From NCBI GenBank assembly GCA_965214285.1, contig OZ243946.1, positions 1 through 64,000 of the forward strand: a DNA stretch of 64,000 nucleotides. Reading direction: 5' to 3'. Positions within the stretch are counted from its first letter, which is position 1. Each line of letters starts with the position of its first letter. Shown here one piece after another: positions 34,412 through 42,751 of this stretch. Source of the stretch: G963422745 sp965214285. Lineage in GTDB: Bacteria; Actinomycetota; Acidimicrobiia; Acidimicrobiales; Aldehydirespiratoraceae. Below the pieces are notes generated by a model, which ran no database searches, was not told the DNA's origin, and saw only the letters and a list, made by a program, of their open reading frames with translations. The position numbers and the translations under genes are program-made.

Positions 34412-35194
34412 TCAGGCCCCATCGAGGTCCGGTGCCCAGGCGGACCCGTTAATGTGGCTGCCGCCGTCCACGAAGACCGTGTTGCCGGTCACGTAGCGGC
34501 TCGCCTCGGAGGCCAGGAACACCGCCACGGGAGCGATGTCGGCCTCGGGATCGCCGATCCGGCCCATCGGGTTGGACGCATCCGCAGCAGCCTCTAGCTC
34601 AGGATGCTCGGCCATCACCCGGCGAAACGCCGAGGACTTCGCCGCCGGGCAGATGACGTTGACCGTGATGCCCGCAGGCGCCCACTCCCGTGCGGCGGTG
34701 CGGCTCGCCGCCCGCAGGGCCTCCTTGGCGCTGTTGTACTCGAGGGTGCCCATGTGGGCGTTGACGCCATTCAGCGAGCACATGTTGACGATGCGCCCGT
34801 AGCCGGCGGGCTTCATCACCGCATGCGCCGCGATCATCGCCCACAGCGGACCTCGGAAGCCCACCGCCAGGCCGCCCTCGATCAGCTCGGGGGTCTTGTG
34901 CTCCACCCGCGAGATGCGGCCGCCGCCCCAGGCGTTGTTGACCAGGATGTCCAGCGTGCCGAACGACTCCACGGCAGCGGCCACGGCGGCTTCCACCGAT
35001 GCCCTGTCGCCGGCGTCGGTCTCCACGAAGCGCGCCTGCTCGCCGATCTCGTCGGCCACCGCCTGGCCCGACTGCGGGTCGATCTCTGCGACCACCACGT
35101 TTGCGCCCTCGGCTGCGAACACCCGGGCGAGCCCGGCGCCGATGCCCGCGCCTGCGCCTGTGATCACGGCGGTGCGCCCTTCGAGCTGTGCCAT
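34412..35194 (-). CDS. SDR-family oxidoreductase
   Basis: 260-residue short-chain dehydrogenase/reductase. Cofactor loop TGAGAGIG, DTDAGD-type acidic turn (VETDAGDRAS), NNAWGG, catalytic Ser in MCSLNG and YxxxK as YNSAK. The Asp/Glu after beta-2 (VVVAEID) suggests NAD. AAGGAG lies 8 nt before the ATG. Divergent from malate synthase across 226 bp. Substrate unknown. Confidence 0.88.
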   Translation of the reverse strand: MAQLEGRTAVITGAGAGIGAGLARVFAAEGANVVVAEIDPQSGQAVADEIGEQARFVETDAGDRASVEAAVAAAVESFGTLDILVNNAWGGGRISRVEHKTPELIEGGLAVGFRGPLWAMIAAHAVMKPAGYGRIVNMCSLNGVNAHMGTLEYNSAKEALRAASRTAAREWAPAGITVNVICPAAKSSAFRRVMAEHPELEAAADASNPMGRIGDPEADIAPVAVFLASEASRYVTGNTVFVDGGSHINGSAWAPDLDGA

Positions 35195-35420
35195 CTTGGT
35201 GCTCCTTGCTTGCGTGGATTGCTTGCCTGCGCGGTCTGCCTGGGCGGTCTTGCGGAGCCGTCTGGGCTCCCGGACTGCCTGCGCAATGCAGCCTAAGCCG
35301 CCGGCCGTTTCCGGGCCGGCTGGATCGGACCGGCTGGCCGGCACCGGGTGACTCGGCTGCACCGCCTCCTGCTCTGACGGCATTGCGCGGTCTCGGGTCC
35401 GATTGGGTACCGTCGCTGCC

Positions 35421-37646
35421 ATGTCGGCCGGCCCCCCAGCAGACCCCGATCCCCGAGAGGGCGTCAGCCACGGCGCTCTGGCCGTGTCCGCAGGGCTCGC
35501 CGAGCTGGCGGAGCAGATGCTGGACGGCAGCGAAGTAACGCCCGAGCGCTTCTGGGGCGGGCTGGAGAGCATCGTTTCCGACCTGGCGCCGCGGAGCGCC
35601 GAGCTCCTGGCCGAGCGGGACCGGCTGCAGGCCGCCATCGACGTCTACATGCGCGAGCACCGCGGTGATCTGGACCCGGCCGCCCACGCCGAGTTCCTTG
35701 CCTCCATCGGCTACCTGGGCGGCTTCGCAGACGACGTGGAGGTGGCCACCAGCGGGGTCGATCCCGAGATCAGCGCGGTCTCCGCGCCGCAGCTCGTGGT
35801 CCCGCTGGACAACGCCCGCTACGCCCTCAATGCCGCCAACGCCCGCTGGGGCAGCCTGTATGGCGCCCTCTACGGCACCGACGCCATCGACGAGAGCGAC
35901 GGCGCCGCTGTGGGCCGGGGCTACAACCCGATACGAGGCGACAAGGTGGTGGCCTACGGGCGTGACTTCCTGGACCGCCACTTCGCTCTCGAAGGTGCGA
36001 GCCACCGCTCCACGACCGCGTACCGCCTGAGCGACGGCGCGCTGGTCGCACGCTGCGACGACGGCACCGAGGCCAGCCTGGCCGAGCCCGAGCGCTTCGT
36101 CGGCCACCGCGGCGACCCGGCGGCGCCCGACTCGGTGCTGTTGCGCAAGCACGGCCTGGGCTGCGAGATCCGCTTCTCGCCCGAGTCGCTGGTGGGCGGC
36201 CGCGACCGGGCCGGCATCGACGACATCCGCCTGGAGTCCGCCGTCACGGCGATCATGGACTGCGAGGACTCGGTGTCGGCCGCCGGGCTCAACAAGAAGC
36301 TCGTCGTCTACGCCAACTGGCACGGCCTGATGACCGGCGCCCTGGCCAGCGAGTTCCGAAAGGACGGCGAGACCGTGCAGCGTCGGCTTGCCGACGACCT
36401 GATCTTCACCGGCCCGGCGGGCGACGAGCGCAAAGAGCCTGGCCGGGCGCTGATGCTGGTGCGCCTCACAGGCCTGCACCTCGACGCCCACCGCGCCCTC
36501 GTGTCCCACCACGACACGCCGATCCCGGAGATGTTCCTCGACTGCCTGGTCACAGCAGCCGCCGCCCTGGCCGACCTGCGTGGCCCCGCCGCCGGGCGCA
36601 ACAGCCGCGCCGGCTCGGTGTACATGGTCGCCCCGAAGCTGCACGGGCCCGCCGAGGTGGAGCTGGCGTGCGAGCTGTTCACCCGCGTGGAGGACGTGCT
36701 GGGCCTGGAGCGCCACACGCTGAAGATGGGGATCATGGACGAGGAGCGGCGCACCTCGCTGAACCTGCGCGAGTGCCTGCACCATGCACGGCGGCGGGTG
36801 GTGTTCGTCAACACCGGCTTCCTGGACCGCACGGCCTGTGAGATCCACACGGCCATGGAGGCCGGGCCGGTGCTGCCCAAGAGCGAGATGCCCGGCGCCC
36901 GCTGGCTGGCCGCATACGAGGATTCCAACGTCGACATCGGCCTTGCCTGCGGGCTCGACGGGCGGGGCCAGATCGGCAAGGGGATGTGGGCCAAGCCCGA
37001 GCGGATGGCCGAGATGCTGGAGGCCAAGGCGGCTCATCCCGCCGCGGGAGCCAACTGCGCCTGGGTGCCGTCGCCCACCGCGGCGACCCTGCACGCCACC
37101 CACTACTTCGACATCGACGTGGCCGCGCGCCGCCGCGAGCTCTCCGCTCGGCTGGCGGAACACGGGCCGCGCCGGAGCGTCGCCGACATGCTGGCGGTGC
37201 CGCTGCTGCCGGCGGACCGCCGCCTCAGCGAAGCCGAGATCGAGCGCGAGATCGCCAACAACGCCCAGAGCATCCTCGGCTATGTGGTGCGCTGGGTGGG
37301 CCAGGGCGTGGGCTGCAGCACGGTGCCCGACATCGACGACGTGGGCCTGATGGAGGATCTGGCCACGCTGCGGATCTCCAGCCAGCACCTGGCGAACTGG
37401 CTGCATCACCAGGTGGTGTCCGCTGAGCAGGTGCGCGGGGCGCTGGAGCGGATGGCAGCGGTGGTGGACCGCCAGAACTCAGACGACCCGGCCTATGAGC
37501 CGATGGCCGGCGACCTGGATGGCTCGATCCCGTTCGCGGCCGCCCTGGAGCTGGTCTTCGGCGGCCGGGAACGCCCCGACGGCTACACCGAGTCGGTGCT
37601 ACGCTCGCACCGGCTCCGCCAGGTCTCACTCACAGCCGCCCCCTGA
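35421..37646 (+). CDS. glcB: Malate synthase G
   Basis: Condenses glyoxylate with acetyl-CoA to malate. 741 residues, the long monomeric G isoform. Motifs: AIMDCEDSV, the acidic metal site GIMDEERRTSLNL, and FVNTGFLDRTACEIHT. TACCGT ends 7 nt before ATG 35421, which is preferred to an in-frame TTG at 35403. No isocitrate lyase gene is in the window. It pairs logically with acetyl-CoA-producing acyl-CoA degradation (57-62 kb) and with glpX. Confidence 0.95.
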   Translation: MSAGPPADPDPREGVSHGALAVSAGLAELAEQMLDGSEVTPERFWGGLESIVSDLAPRSAELLAERDRLQAAIDVYMREHRGDLDPAAHAEFLASIGYLGGFADDVEVATSGVDPEISAVSAPQLVVPLDNARYALNAANARWGSLYGALYGTDAIDESDGAAVGRGYNPIRGDKVVAYGRDFLDRHFALEGASHRSTTAYRLSDGALVARCDDGTEASLAEPERFVGHRGDPAAPDSVLLRKHGLGCEIRFSPESLVGGRDRAGIDDIRLESAVTAIMDCEDSVSAAGLNKKLVVYANWHGLMTGALASEFRKDGETVQRRLADDLIFTGPAGDERKEPGRALMLVRLTGLHLDAHRALVSHHDTPIPEMFLDCLVTAAAALADLRGPAAGRNSRAGSVYMVAPKLHGPAEVELACELFTRVEDVLGLERHTLKMGIMDEERRTSLNLRECLHHARRRVVFVNTGFLDRTACEIHTAMEAGPVLPKSEMPGARWLAAYEDSNVDIGLACGLDGRGQIGKGMWAKPERMAEMLEAKAAHPAAGANCAWVPSPTAATLHATHYFDIDVAARRRELSARLAEHGPRRSVADMLAVPLLPADRRLSEAEIEREIANNAQSILGYVVRWVGQGVGCSTVPDIDDVGLMEDLATLRISSQHLANWLHHQVVSAEQVRGALERMAAVVDRQNSDDPAYEPMAGDLDGSIPFAAALELVFGGRERPDGYTESVLRSHRLRQVSLTAAP

Positions 37647-37667
37647 CCCCAGCCTGGGGCGCATATT

Positions 37668-37693
37668 CCTATCGATAGCGATAGGGTTACGGA
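37668..37693 (+). promoter_or_regulatory. Operator-like palindrome and leaderless -10
   Basis: CCTATCG-ATAG-CGATAGG (37668-37685) is an inverted repeat overlapping TAGGGT (37682-37687), which ends 6 nt before the ATG of the HTH gene. The layout suggests autorepression. Confidence 0.5.
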
Positions 37694-38359
37694 ATGAGCC
37701 TCGTAGGAGTGGCCAAAGCTGCTGACGCGATGGGCGTGAGTCCGGGTCGGGTTCGACAGATGCTCGCGTCCGGCGACCTGAACGGCGAGCGTGTAGGGCG
37801 AGCGTGGGCGATCGAGATGCAGGAGGTCCATCGGGCGCTGAGGAGACGGCCGCAGGCAGGAAGGCCATGGCAACCCAAGAACGCGTGGGCGCTTCTGGCG
37901 CTTGCGGAGGGCAGGGACATCGCCGCTTCCGCGAGCGACCGGCATCGACTGAAGCAGCGCCTCAGGTACGGGCTCGAAGGACAGATCGGGCGGCTGAGCT
38001 CTCGTGCCCGGGAATGCCGTTTCTGCGCCCACCCGTCGCTCCTCAAGCACATCCTGGAAGTACCGGGAATCGTCGCATCGGGGGTGAGCGCATCTGCATC
38101 GGTCCCCATGGATGTCATCGCCATAGGTGAGGCAGAGGCGTACGTGAGAGCATCGGCGCTCGCCGGACTCGTAGAGCGATTCGCTCTCGTGGCTGACGAC
38201 CATCCGCTGAACCTAATCCTACGGGTGGTCGACGACGACTGCTGGCCGTTCGAGCCCGGTCAACGCGTCGCCTCGCCAGTCGTCGTGGCCGTGGACCTGC
38301 TCAGCGCCGCCGACCAGCGCTCTCAACGCGCAGGCCGTGAACTGCTGGGCCGGCTATGA
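37694..38359 (+). CDS. Helix-turn-helix protein, antitoxin-like, no partner present
   Basis: 221 residues. The N-terminal excisionase/MerR-type helix-turn-helix (GVAKAADAMGVSPGRVRQML, then GDLNGERVGRAWAI) is followed by a basic linker RRRPQAGRPWQPKNAW. The C-terminal region contains HPSLLKHILEVPGIV and LRVVDDDCWPFEPG. From memory, similar actinobacterial proteins act as the antitoxin-like partner before a nucleotidyltransferase gene. Here the next sequence is debris of an EamA gene, so the partner may have been lost. The domain call is firm for the N-terminus only. Confidence 0.65.
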   Translation: MSLVGVAKAADAMGVSPGRVRQMLASGDLNGERVGRAWAIEMQEVHRALRRRPQAGRPWQPKNAWALLALAEGRDIAASASDRHRLKQRLRYGLEGQIGRLSSRARECRFCAHPSLLKHILEVPGIVASGVSASASVPMDVIAIGEAEAYVRASALAGLVERFALVADDHPLNLILRVVDDDCWPFEPGQRVASPVVVAVDLLSAADQRSQRAGRELLGRL

Positions 38360-38377
38360 GGGCTTGGCCGACCCTCG

Positions 38378-38475
38378 ATCGCCTGGTGCACGGCGTGCGT
38401 CTCGTTGAACACCACGGCGCTCACCACAAACGTCGCCGGCAGCTCCATCGTTCCAGCGATGGTCTCGCTCACATC
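38378..38475 (-). pseudogene. EamA transporter gene fragment
   Basis: About 95 bp homologous to 41110-41200 of the intact EamA gene. The minus-strand frame reads IAGTMELPATFVVSAVVFNE then THAVHQAIEG, against AMELPTMFVVSAAVFSETLT in the intact copy. Same orientation, no flanking gene remains. Confidence 0.75.
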
Positions 38476-38489
38476 GGCCCCCTGACCCC

Positions 38490-38545
38490 GGCCGGCTAAG
38501 CGGGATGCTCGGGTCAGGCCCTGCGCAGATCTGCCGCGCCGTTAT
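38490..38545 (-). pseudogene. Fragment resembling the ADP-ribosylglycohydrolase 3' end and its flank
   Basis: About 45 bp matching 39295-39345. Shared pieces are GGCCGGC..AGCGGGAT and CGGGTCAGGCCC..GCGCAG. It adjoins the EamA fragment, as expected of a shuffled copy of the neighbouring gene series. Confidence 0.55.
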
Positions 38546-38883
38546 GCGCTCTGCGAGCCGCGGGCCGTCCGCAGCGCCGCTGCGAACCGCGGCACATCGA
38601 CCGTCATGGTCAACCACAAGTCGCCGTAGTCGACCTTCCAGTACTCGTGTGCGATGAAGTTGCGCTGGCCTATCGCTCCGCTGATCTCCAGGTCGGGGTA
38701 GCGCTCCTGGAACTCAGCCGAGAGCAGTCTCGCGGCTTTCCCGATGATCTCCAGGTACCGCTCGGCGGCGCGGCGCAAGATGTCGCTGCCGTCGTAGCTC
38801 TCACGGCCTTGGGCAACGATCTCGTCGATGCCGGCGACTGCGCCAAGGATGTCCTCGACCAGCCTTGTGTCAGGTGGGCTCAC
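38542..38883 (-). CDS. HEPN-domain (HepT/DUF86) RNase toxin
   Basis: 113-residue all-helical HEPN protein with the RNase motif Rx4H as RNFIAH (Arg74, His79) followed by EYWKVDY. It overlaps the upstream nucleotidyltransferase gene by ATGA. In MntA/HepT systems HepT is the RNase toxin, neutralised when the partner adenylylates the Tyr next to the motif. The Tyr here (HEYW) is in the right place. Confidence 0.88.
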   Translation of the reverse strand: MSPPDTRLVEDILGAVAGIDEIVAQGRESYDGSDILRRAAERYLEIIGKAARLLSAEFQERYPDLEISGAIGQRNFIAHEYWKVDYGDLWLTMTVDVPRFAAALRTARGSQSA

Positions 38884-39170
38884 AGCGGGATGGCGTCCTC
38901 GAAAATGCCCCGGCAGTGGTCCTCGACCCCCTTCGCGGGCACGACGTCGACTTTGTCGCCCAGGAGTTCTTCCAATTCCACCAGAAGGGCGCCCATCGTG
39001 AAGTAGCCGGTCCCTTCGGCGAACTCGACCAGGAAGTCGTAATCGCTGTCCTCTGTGTCCTCGTCACGAGCGACCGATCCAACGAGGGCGATGGACTTCG
39101 CCTTGCGCCGAGATGCAGCGTCCTTGATGGCATCTCGATGGACCTTCAGCACGTTGTCGCGACGGCTCAT
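38880..39170 (-). CDS. MNT-domain nucleotidyltransferase antitoxin (MntA-like)
   Basis: 96 residues. Minimal nucleotidyltransferase signature GSVARDEDTEDSDYDFLVEF (Gly31, Ser32, Asp43, Asp45). First gene of the two-gene module and probable adenylyltransferase antitoxin for the HEPN protein. The module is inserted among fragments of neighbouring genes. Confidence 0.88.
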   Translation of the reverse strand: MSRRDNVLKVHRDAIKDAASRRKAKSIALVGSVARDEDTEDSDYDFLVEFAEGTGYFTMGALLVELEELLGDKVDVVPAKGVEDHCRGIFEDAIPL

Positions 39171-39194
39171 GCGCTCACACTACTCGGGCTCCGT

Positions 39195-39280
39195 CCGGCA
39201 GCCGCCGACGCACATCGGTGACTCCGTGCAGATCGAGGGGAAGATCGAACTCGCGCCGCCGGCGGCGAGGTGGTGAAGGA
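39195..39280 (-). pseudogene. Alkyltransferase (Ogt) gene fragment
   Basis: About 60 bp matching part of the intact gene near 40490-40550. The minus-strand frame gives RREFDLPLDLHG against RREFDLPLDLAG in the intact protein. It lies between the MNT gene and the ADP-ribosylglycohydrolase. Confidence 0.65.
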
Positions 39281-39322
39281 CGGGCCGAGCTTGCGCCCGG
39301 CCGGCGCAGCGGGATACGCGGG

Positions 39323-40207
39323 TCAGGCCCGGCGCAGCTCTGCGAGGCGCTCGGCCGCGGCCTCGAAGCGGCTGCAGTACTCCAGAACCTCCAGCCAGCG
39401 CTCGGGGATCGCCTCACGCCCGTGCAGCACCCCGAGCAGGCCGCCGGCGATGGCGCCGGTGGTGTCGGCGTCGTCTCCGCGGTTGACCAGGCCGACGAGG
39501 GTCTCCTCGAAAGTCGCTTCCTGGCGGACGGCCCAGGCCGCGCAGCGAAGCGAGTCGATCACCCAGCCGCTCGTGGCGAGAGCCTCAAGCGGCGTGTCCG
39601 CCGGCACCCGCAGCGCGGCCAGCACCTGCGGGTGCAAGCTCAGCGCGCAGGCCCGCCCCAGCGCCTCGCGCGGCGTGTCGCCCTCCAGCAAGCCGTGAGC
39701 GATCTCGCCGTAGGCGACGCAGCTGTCGACGCAGACCGGGTGGGCGTGGGTGACCGCGCAGACCTCGGCCAGCTCGCGTCGTCTCAGCCCGTCGTCGGCT
39801 CTGGCCAAAGCGCTTGGGATGCAGCGCATCAGCGAGCCGTTGCCGCACGACTGCTCGTCGCTGCGGCCGCTGCTGCGCGGATCGCCGCATGCGCGCAGCT
39901 CGGCGAGGGCCGCGGCGGTGGTGCGGCCGATGTCGGGAGGGTCGCCGGCGGCCCAGGCCAGCATGTTGGCCGCCGCGGCATCGAGGCTGTAGCCGTCGAC
40001 ATACGCCTGAAGCACCGCTGCGGTCAGGTCGCTGTCGTCGCTGCCCTGGCCGGGGCGCCGCCCGAACGGGCCTCCCCCGGTGATGTGGCGATGCACGCCG
40101 AGGACAGCCGCTATGCCGGCCGGTGCCATGAACTCCAGCGTCGTACCCAGAGCGTCGCCCGCGGCCACCCCCAGCAGGCCTCCGGAGATGCGGTCCGCGA
40201 GCTTCAC
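39323..40207 (-). CDS. ADP-ribosylglycohydrolase family protein
   Basis: 294 residues. Binuclear-metal ADP-ribosyl hydrolase fold: GLLGVAAGDALGTT, the acidic GSDDSDLTAAV motif and GDDADTTGAIAGGLLG. Such enzymes remove ADP-ribose from proteins or small molecules. The start is GTG 40207 (M-KLADRISGGLLG). It follows the alkyltransferase gene by 31 bp on the same strand. No ADP-ribosyltransferase gene is nearby. Confidence 0.9.
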   Translation of the reverse strand: MKLADRISGGLLGVAAGDALGTTLEFMAPAGIAAVLGVHRHITGGGPFGRRPGQGSDDSDLTAAVLQAYVDGYSLDAAAANMLAWAAGDPPDIGRTTAAALAELRACGDPRSSGRSDEQSCGNGSLMRCIPSALARADDGLRRRELAEVCAVTHAHPVCVDSCVAYGEIAHGLLEGDTPREALGRACALSLHPQVLAALRVPADTPLEALATSGWVIDSLRCAAWAVRQEATFEETLVGLVNRGDDADTTGAIAGGLLGVLHGREAIPERWLEVLEYCSRFEAAAERLAELRRA

Positions 40208-40238
40208 GCCGGCTCGTCCGAGAACCGGTCCGGGGCGC

Positions 40239-40781
40239 TCAGCCTGCGGGTTCGAGGGACCGCTCGTGGGCCAGCAGCTGCTGCTTGACGTGCAGCCCGC
40301 CGCCGTAGCCCGTGAGCGACCCGTCGGCGCCGACGATGCGATGACACGGCAGCACGATCGGCACCGGGTTCGCACCGTTGGCCCTGCCCACGGCCCGGGC
40401 CGCTCCGGGTTTGCCGATGCGCTCGGCCTGCTCGCCGTAGGCGGCCGTCTGGCCGTAGCCGACGCTCGCCAGGGCCTGCCAGGCGCGCATCTGGAACTCA
40501 GTGCCGGCCAGATCCAAGGGCAGGTCGAACTCGCGGCGCCCGCCGTCGAAGTACTCGCTTAGCTGGCGGCGAGCCTCGGCCAGGATGGCGTCGGCCTGGG
40601 CTGTCTCGGTGCCTGCGCCGGCGGCGACCGCATCGCCGTTGCTCGCAAGGCCGGCTTGCGGCCCGCCTGCGCCGTCTGTCGGGAGCTGCACCTGCTGCAG
40701 GCCACGACTGGAGGCGACGAGGGTGAGGCTGCCGATCGGGCTGTCGACGACGATGCTGCGTGAGTCAGTTGGTGAGTTCAT
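40239..40781 (-). CDS. ogt: Methylated-DNA--protein-cysteine methyltransferase
   Basis: Suicide repair protein transferring alkyl groups from O6-alkylguanine to its own Cys. 180 residues. Active site PCHRIVG (Cys146), N-terminal EFDLPLDLAGTEFQMRAWQA with the Ogt-type start of the second domain, and the Asn hinge RANGANPVPI. An Ala/Gly-rich insert lies in the N-terminal domain. ATG 40781 gives MNSPTDSRS. A small DNA/ADP-ribose repair pair with the next gene is possible. Confidence 0.93.
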   Translation of the reverse strand: MNSPTDSRSIVVDSPIGSLTLVASSRGLQQVQLPTDGAGGPQAGLASNGDAVAAGAGTETAQADAILAEARRQLSEYFDGGRREFDLPLDLAGTEFQMRAWQALASVGYGQTAAYGEQAERIGKPGAARAVGRANGANPVPIVLPCHRIVGADGSLTGYGGGLHVKQQLLAHERSLEPAG

Positions 40782-40994
40782 CCGCCAAGGATGCCATGTC
40801 TGAGCGCCGGCCGCGCCGACGGATTCGGCTCCGGACAGCAGGCCGCTCAGGTGCCGGAGAAGCGCCCCCGTGATCATGACGAGCGTTTACAGGAGTTTTT
40901 CGATTTTTCCCTGAAAGGCCCTGAAAATCCCTAAATTTGGTAGCCGAAGCCAGACAAGACGGCACGGGCAGGACCGCCCCGAGCGGCGGGACGC

Positions 40995-41987
40995 TCAGGT
41001 GCTGTAGAAGCGGCCCGGGATCAGGCGGTGACGACGGCGCACCACCAGCGTGGCCGGTCCCGGGCGGGAAGGCACGGCCAGGATCGCCCCGACCACCATG
41101 GCCCCGGCGATCGCCTGGGGCACCGTGAGCGTCTCTGAGAACACCGCTGCGCTCACCACGAACATCGTCGGCAGCTCCATCGCCCCCGCGATGGCCGCAC
41201 GGGCCGCGCCGATGCGAGGCGCGCACAGCGTGTAGAGCCACTGCGGGCCGACCCCGCAGAGCAGGCCCATGCCGCAGATCAGGGCCACGTCGCGCAGGCC
41301 CGAGGGCAGCGCCTCGCCGGGCGACTGGCTCGCCATGATCGGACCGAGCGCCGCCATGGTGCCGACCGAGAACCCGCCGATGCGCTCCACGGGCCTCAGC
41401 GTCGCCACCTTGCCGACGATCACCGCCACCGCGAACCCGAACGACACCGGCGCCGTGATCATCAGCAGCAGCCGGGCGGTCTGATCGCCGCCGAACTCGG
41501 GGCCGAGCGCCAGCGCGGCGGCCCCCAGCACCACCGCGGCACCGCCCACGGCCCGAGGGTGCGGCCTCTCGCGGAACATCAGCCATGCGAACCCGATGGC
41601 GCACACCGGGTAGCTCATGTAGAGCACCCCGGCGGTGGAGACCGGCACCACGTCGAGCGCGTACACGTAGCTGCTCCAGCCCAGGCCCAGCCCGAACCCG
41701 CCCGCCAGGCACCACAGGTAGGCGCCGCGCTTGGCCACCTCGAAGCGCATCACCCAGGCCGCCACCACCAGGCCGACGAAGGCCCGATAAAACGTGATGG
41801 CCGCGGCCGACATGCCCGAGGCGCTCAGCTCCTTGGCGAACACCGGCATCAGCCCCATCGCCACGGCGACTGCCATCACCCCAGCCGTCGCCGCCCGTGC
41901 GGTGCCGGTAACCGAACCGGTCTCCGAGGCACCGGAGGAACTGGTCGCAGTGCTGGCCGCGGTGCTGGTCTCGGTGGGGCTGGTCAC
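40995..41987 (-). CDS. EamA/DMT-family transporter
   Basis: 330 residues, about ten membrane segments in two EamA repeats (first GVMAVAVAMGLMPVFAKELS with FYRAF; second with VERIGGFSVGTMAALGPIMA). Exporter of small metabolites. The start is GTG 41987. TAGACT lies 7 nt before it within the flank of a 33-bp palindrome shared with the divergent TetR gene, which probably regulates it. A fragment of this gene persists at 38.4 kb. Confidence 0.87.
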   Translation of the reverse strand: MTSPTETSTAASTATSSSGASETGSVTGTARAATAGVMAVAVAMGLMPVFAKELSASGMSAAAITFYRAFVGLVVAAWVMRFEVAKRGAYLWCLAGGFGLGLGWSSYVYALDVVPVSTAGVLYMSYPVCAIGFAWLMFRERPHPRAVGGAAVVLGAAALALGPEFGGDQTARLLLMITAPVSFGFAVAVIVGKVATLRPVERIGGFSVGTMAALGPIMASQSPGEALPSGLRDVALICGMGLLCGVGPQWLYTLCAPRIGAARAAIAGAMELPTMFVVSAAVFSETLTVPQAIAGAMVVGAILAVPSRPGPATLVVRRRHRLIPGRFYST

Positions 41988-41999
41988 GCCCGAGAGTCT

Positions 42000-42032
42000 A
42001 CTGGACAATCGTTCAGTGAACAATCGTCCAGT
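42000..42032. promoter_or_regulatory. 33-bp palindromic operator between the EamA and TetR genes
   Basis: ACTGGACAATCGTTCA and TGAACAATCGTCCAGT form two arms of a near-perfect inverted repeat around one central base. Each arm also contains the direct word ACAATCGT. It overlaps the EamA -10. Likely bound by the adjacent TetR protein. Confidence 0.7.
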
Positions 42033-42120
42033 CGCATTCGAGGTGCCGAGTCCGTCGTCGGCGACGGGCAACGGCACCGCCGAGACCATTTCCCCGGCCT
42101 GCGTGTGCCACACTCCAGGG

Positions 42121-42696
42121 GTGACCTTCACGGACACCCAGGAGCAGATTCTCAACGCGGCGATGGACATCATCGTCCGAGACGGCCTCGAGGAGACCAG
42201 CATGCGCGCCGTGGCCGAGGAGGCCGACGTGTCGCTCGGGCTGCTGAGCTACCACTTCGACGACAAGGAGAACCTGATCCTCTCGGCGTTCCGGCGGGCC
42301 TCGGATCGGCTGATGGAGGTGACCGAGGAGCACATCGCCGCAGCCGGCGACGATCCCGGCGAGCGGGTGTCCGCAGCGGTGCGGGCGTTCATCGATCCCG
42401 AGTTCCGAGACCTGGACCACTTCGCCATCTGGCTGGCCATCTGGGCGGCGGCGCGCACCAACGACGAGATCGCCGAGACCGAGCGCGAGCTCCACGAGCG
42501 CGCTGTCGAGCAGCTGCTCGCGGCCATCCGCGCCGCCTGTCCTGAGATCAGCGCCGAAAAGGCCCAGGACCGCACCATGGACGTGATGGCCCTGCAGAAC
42601 GGCCTGTGGATCAACTACTCCCGCTGGGGCGACGAAGAGGCGCTGGAGCGGGGGCTGGCACGCTGCGAGGCCATCGCCCTCGGCGCGACCGCCTAG
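42121..42696 (+). CDS. TetR-family transcriptional regulator (divergent from the EamA gene)
   Basis: 191 residues. N-terminal helix-turn-helix ILNAAMDIIVRDGLEETSMR, then ADVSLGLLSYHFDDKENLIL. The C-terminal ligand domain contains FAIWLAIWAAARTND, similar to BetI-type regulators. Start GTG 42121. The 33-bp palindrome 90 bp upstream is the obvious operator. Confidence 0.88.
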   Translation: MTFTDTQEQILNAAMDIIVRDGLEETSMRAVAEEADVSLGLLSYHFDDKENLILSAFRRASDRLMEVTEEHIAAAGDDPGERVSAAVRAFIDPEFRDLDHFAIWLAIWAAARTNDEIAETERELHERAVEQLLAAIRAACPEISAEKAQDRTMDVMALQNGLWINYSRWGDEEALERGLARCEAIALGATA

Positions 42697-42751
42697 CCGC
42701 GAGACCCCGCAGCGTGAGCCGAGAGGCCGCTTCGTCCCGCCAGGGCGGACC

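Noticed and set aside
37646..37667. CCCCAGCCTGGGG as a terminator for malate synthase
   Set aside because: Stem of four to six pairs with almost no loop and no T-run; not convincing.
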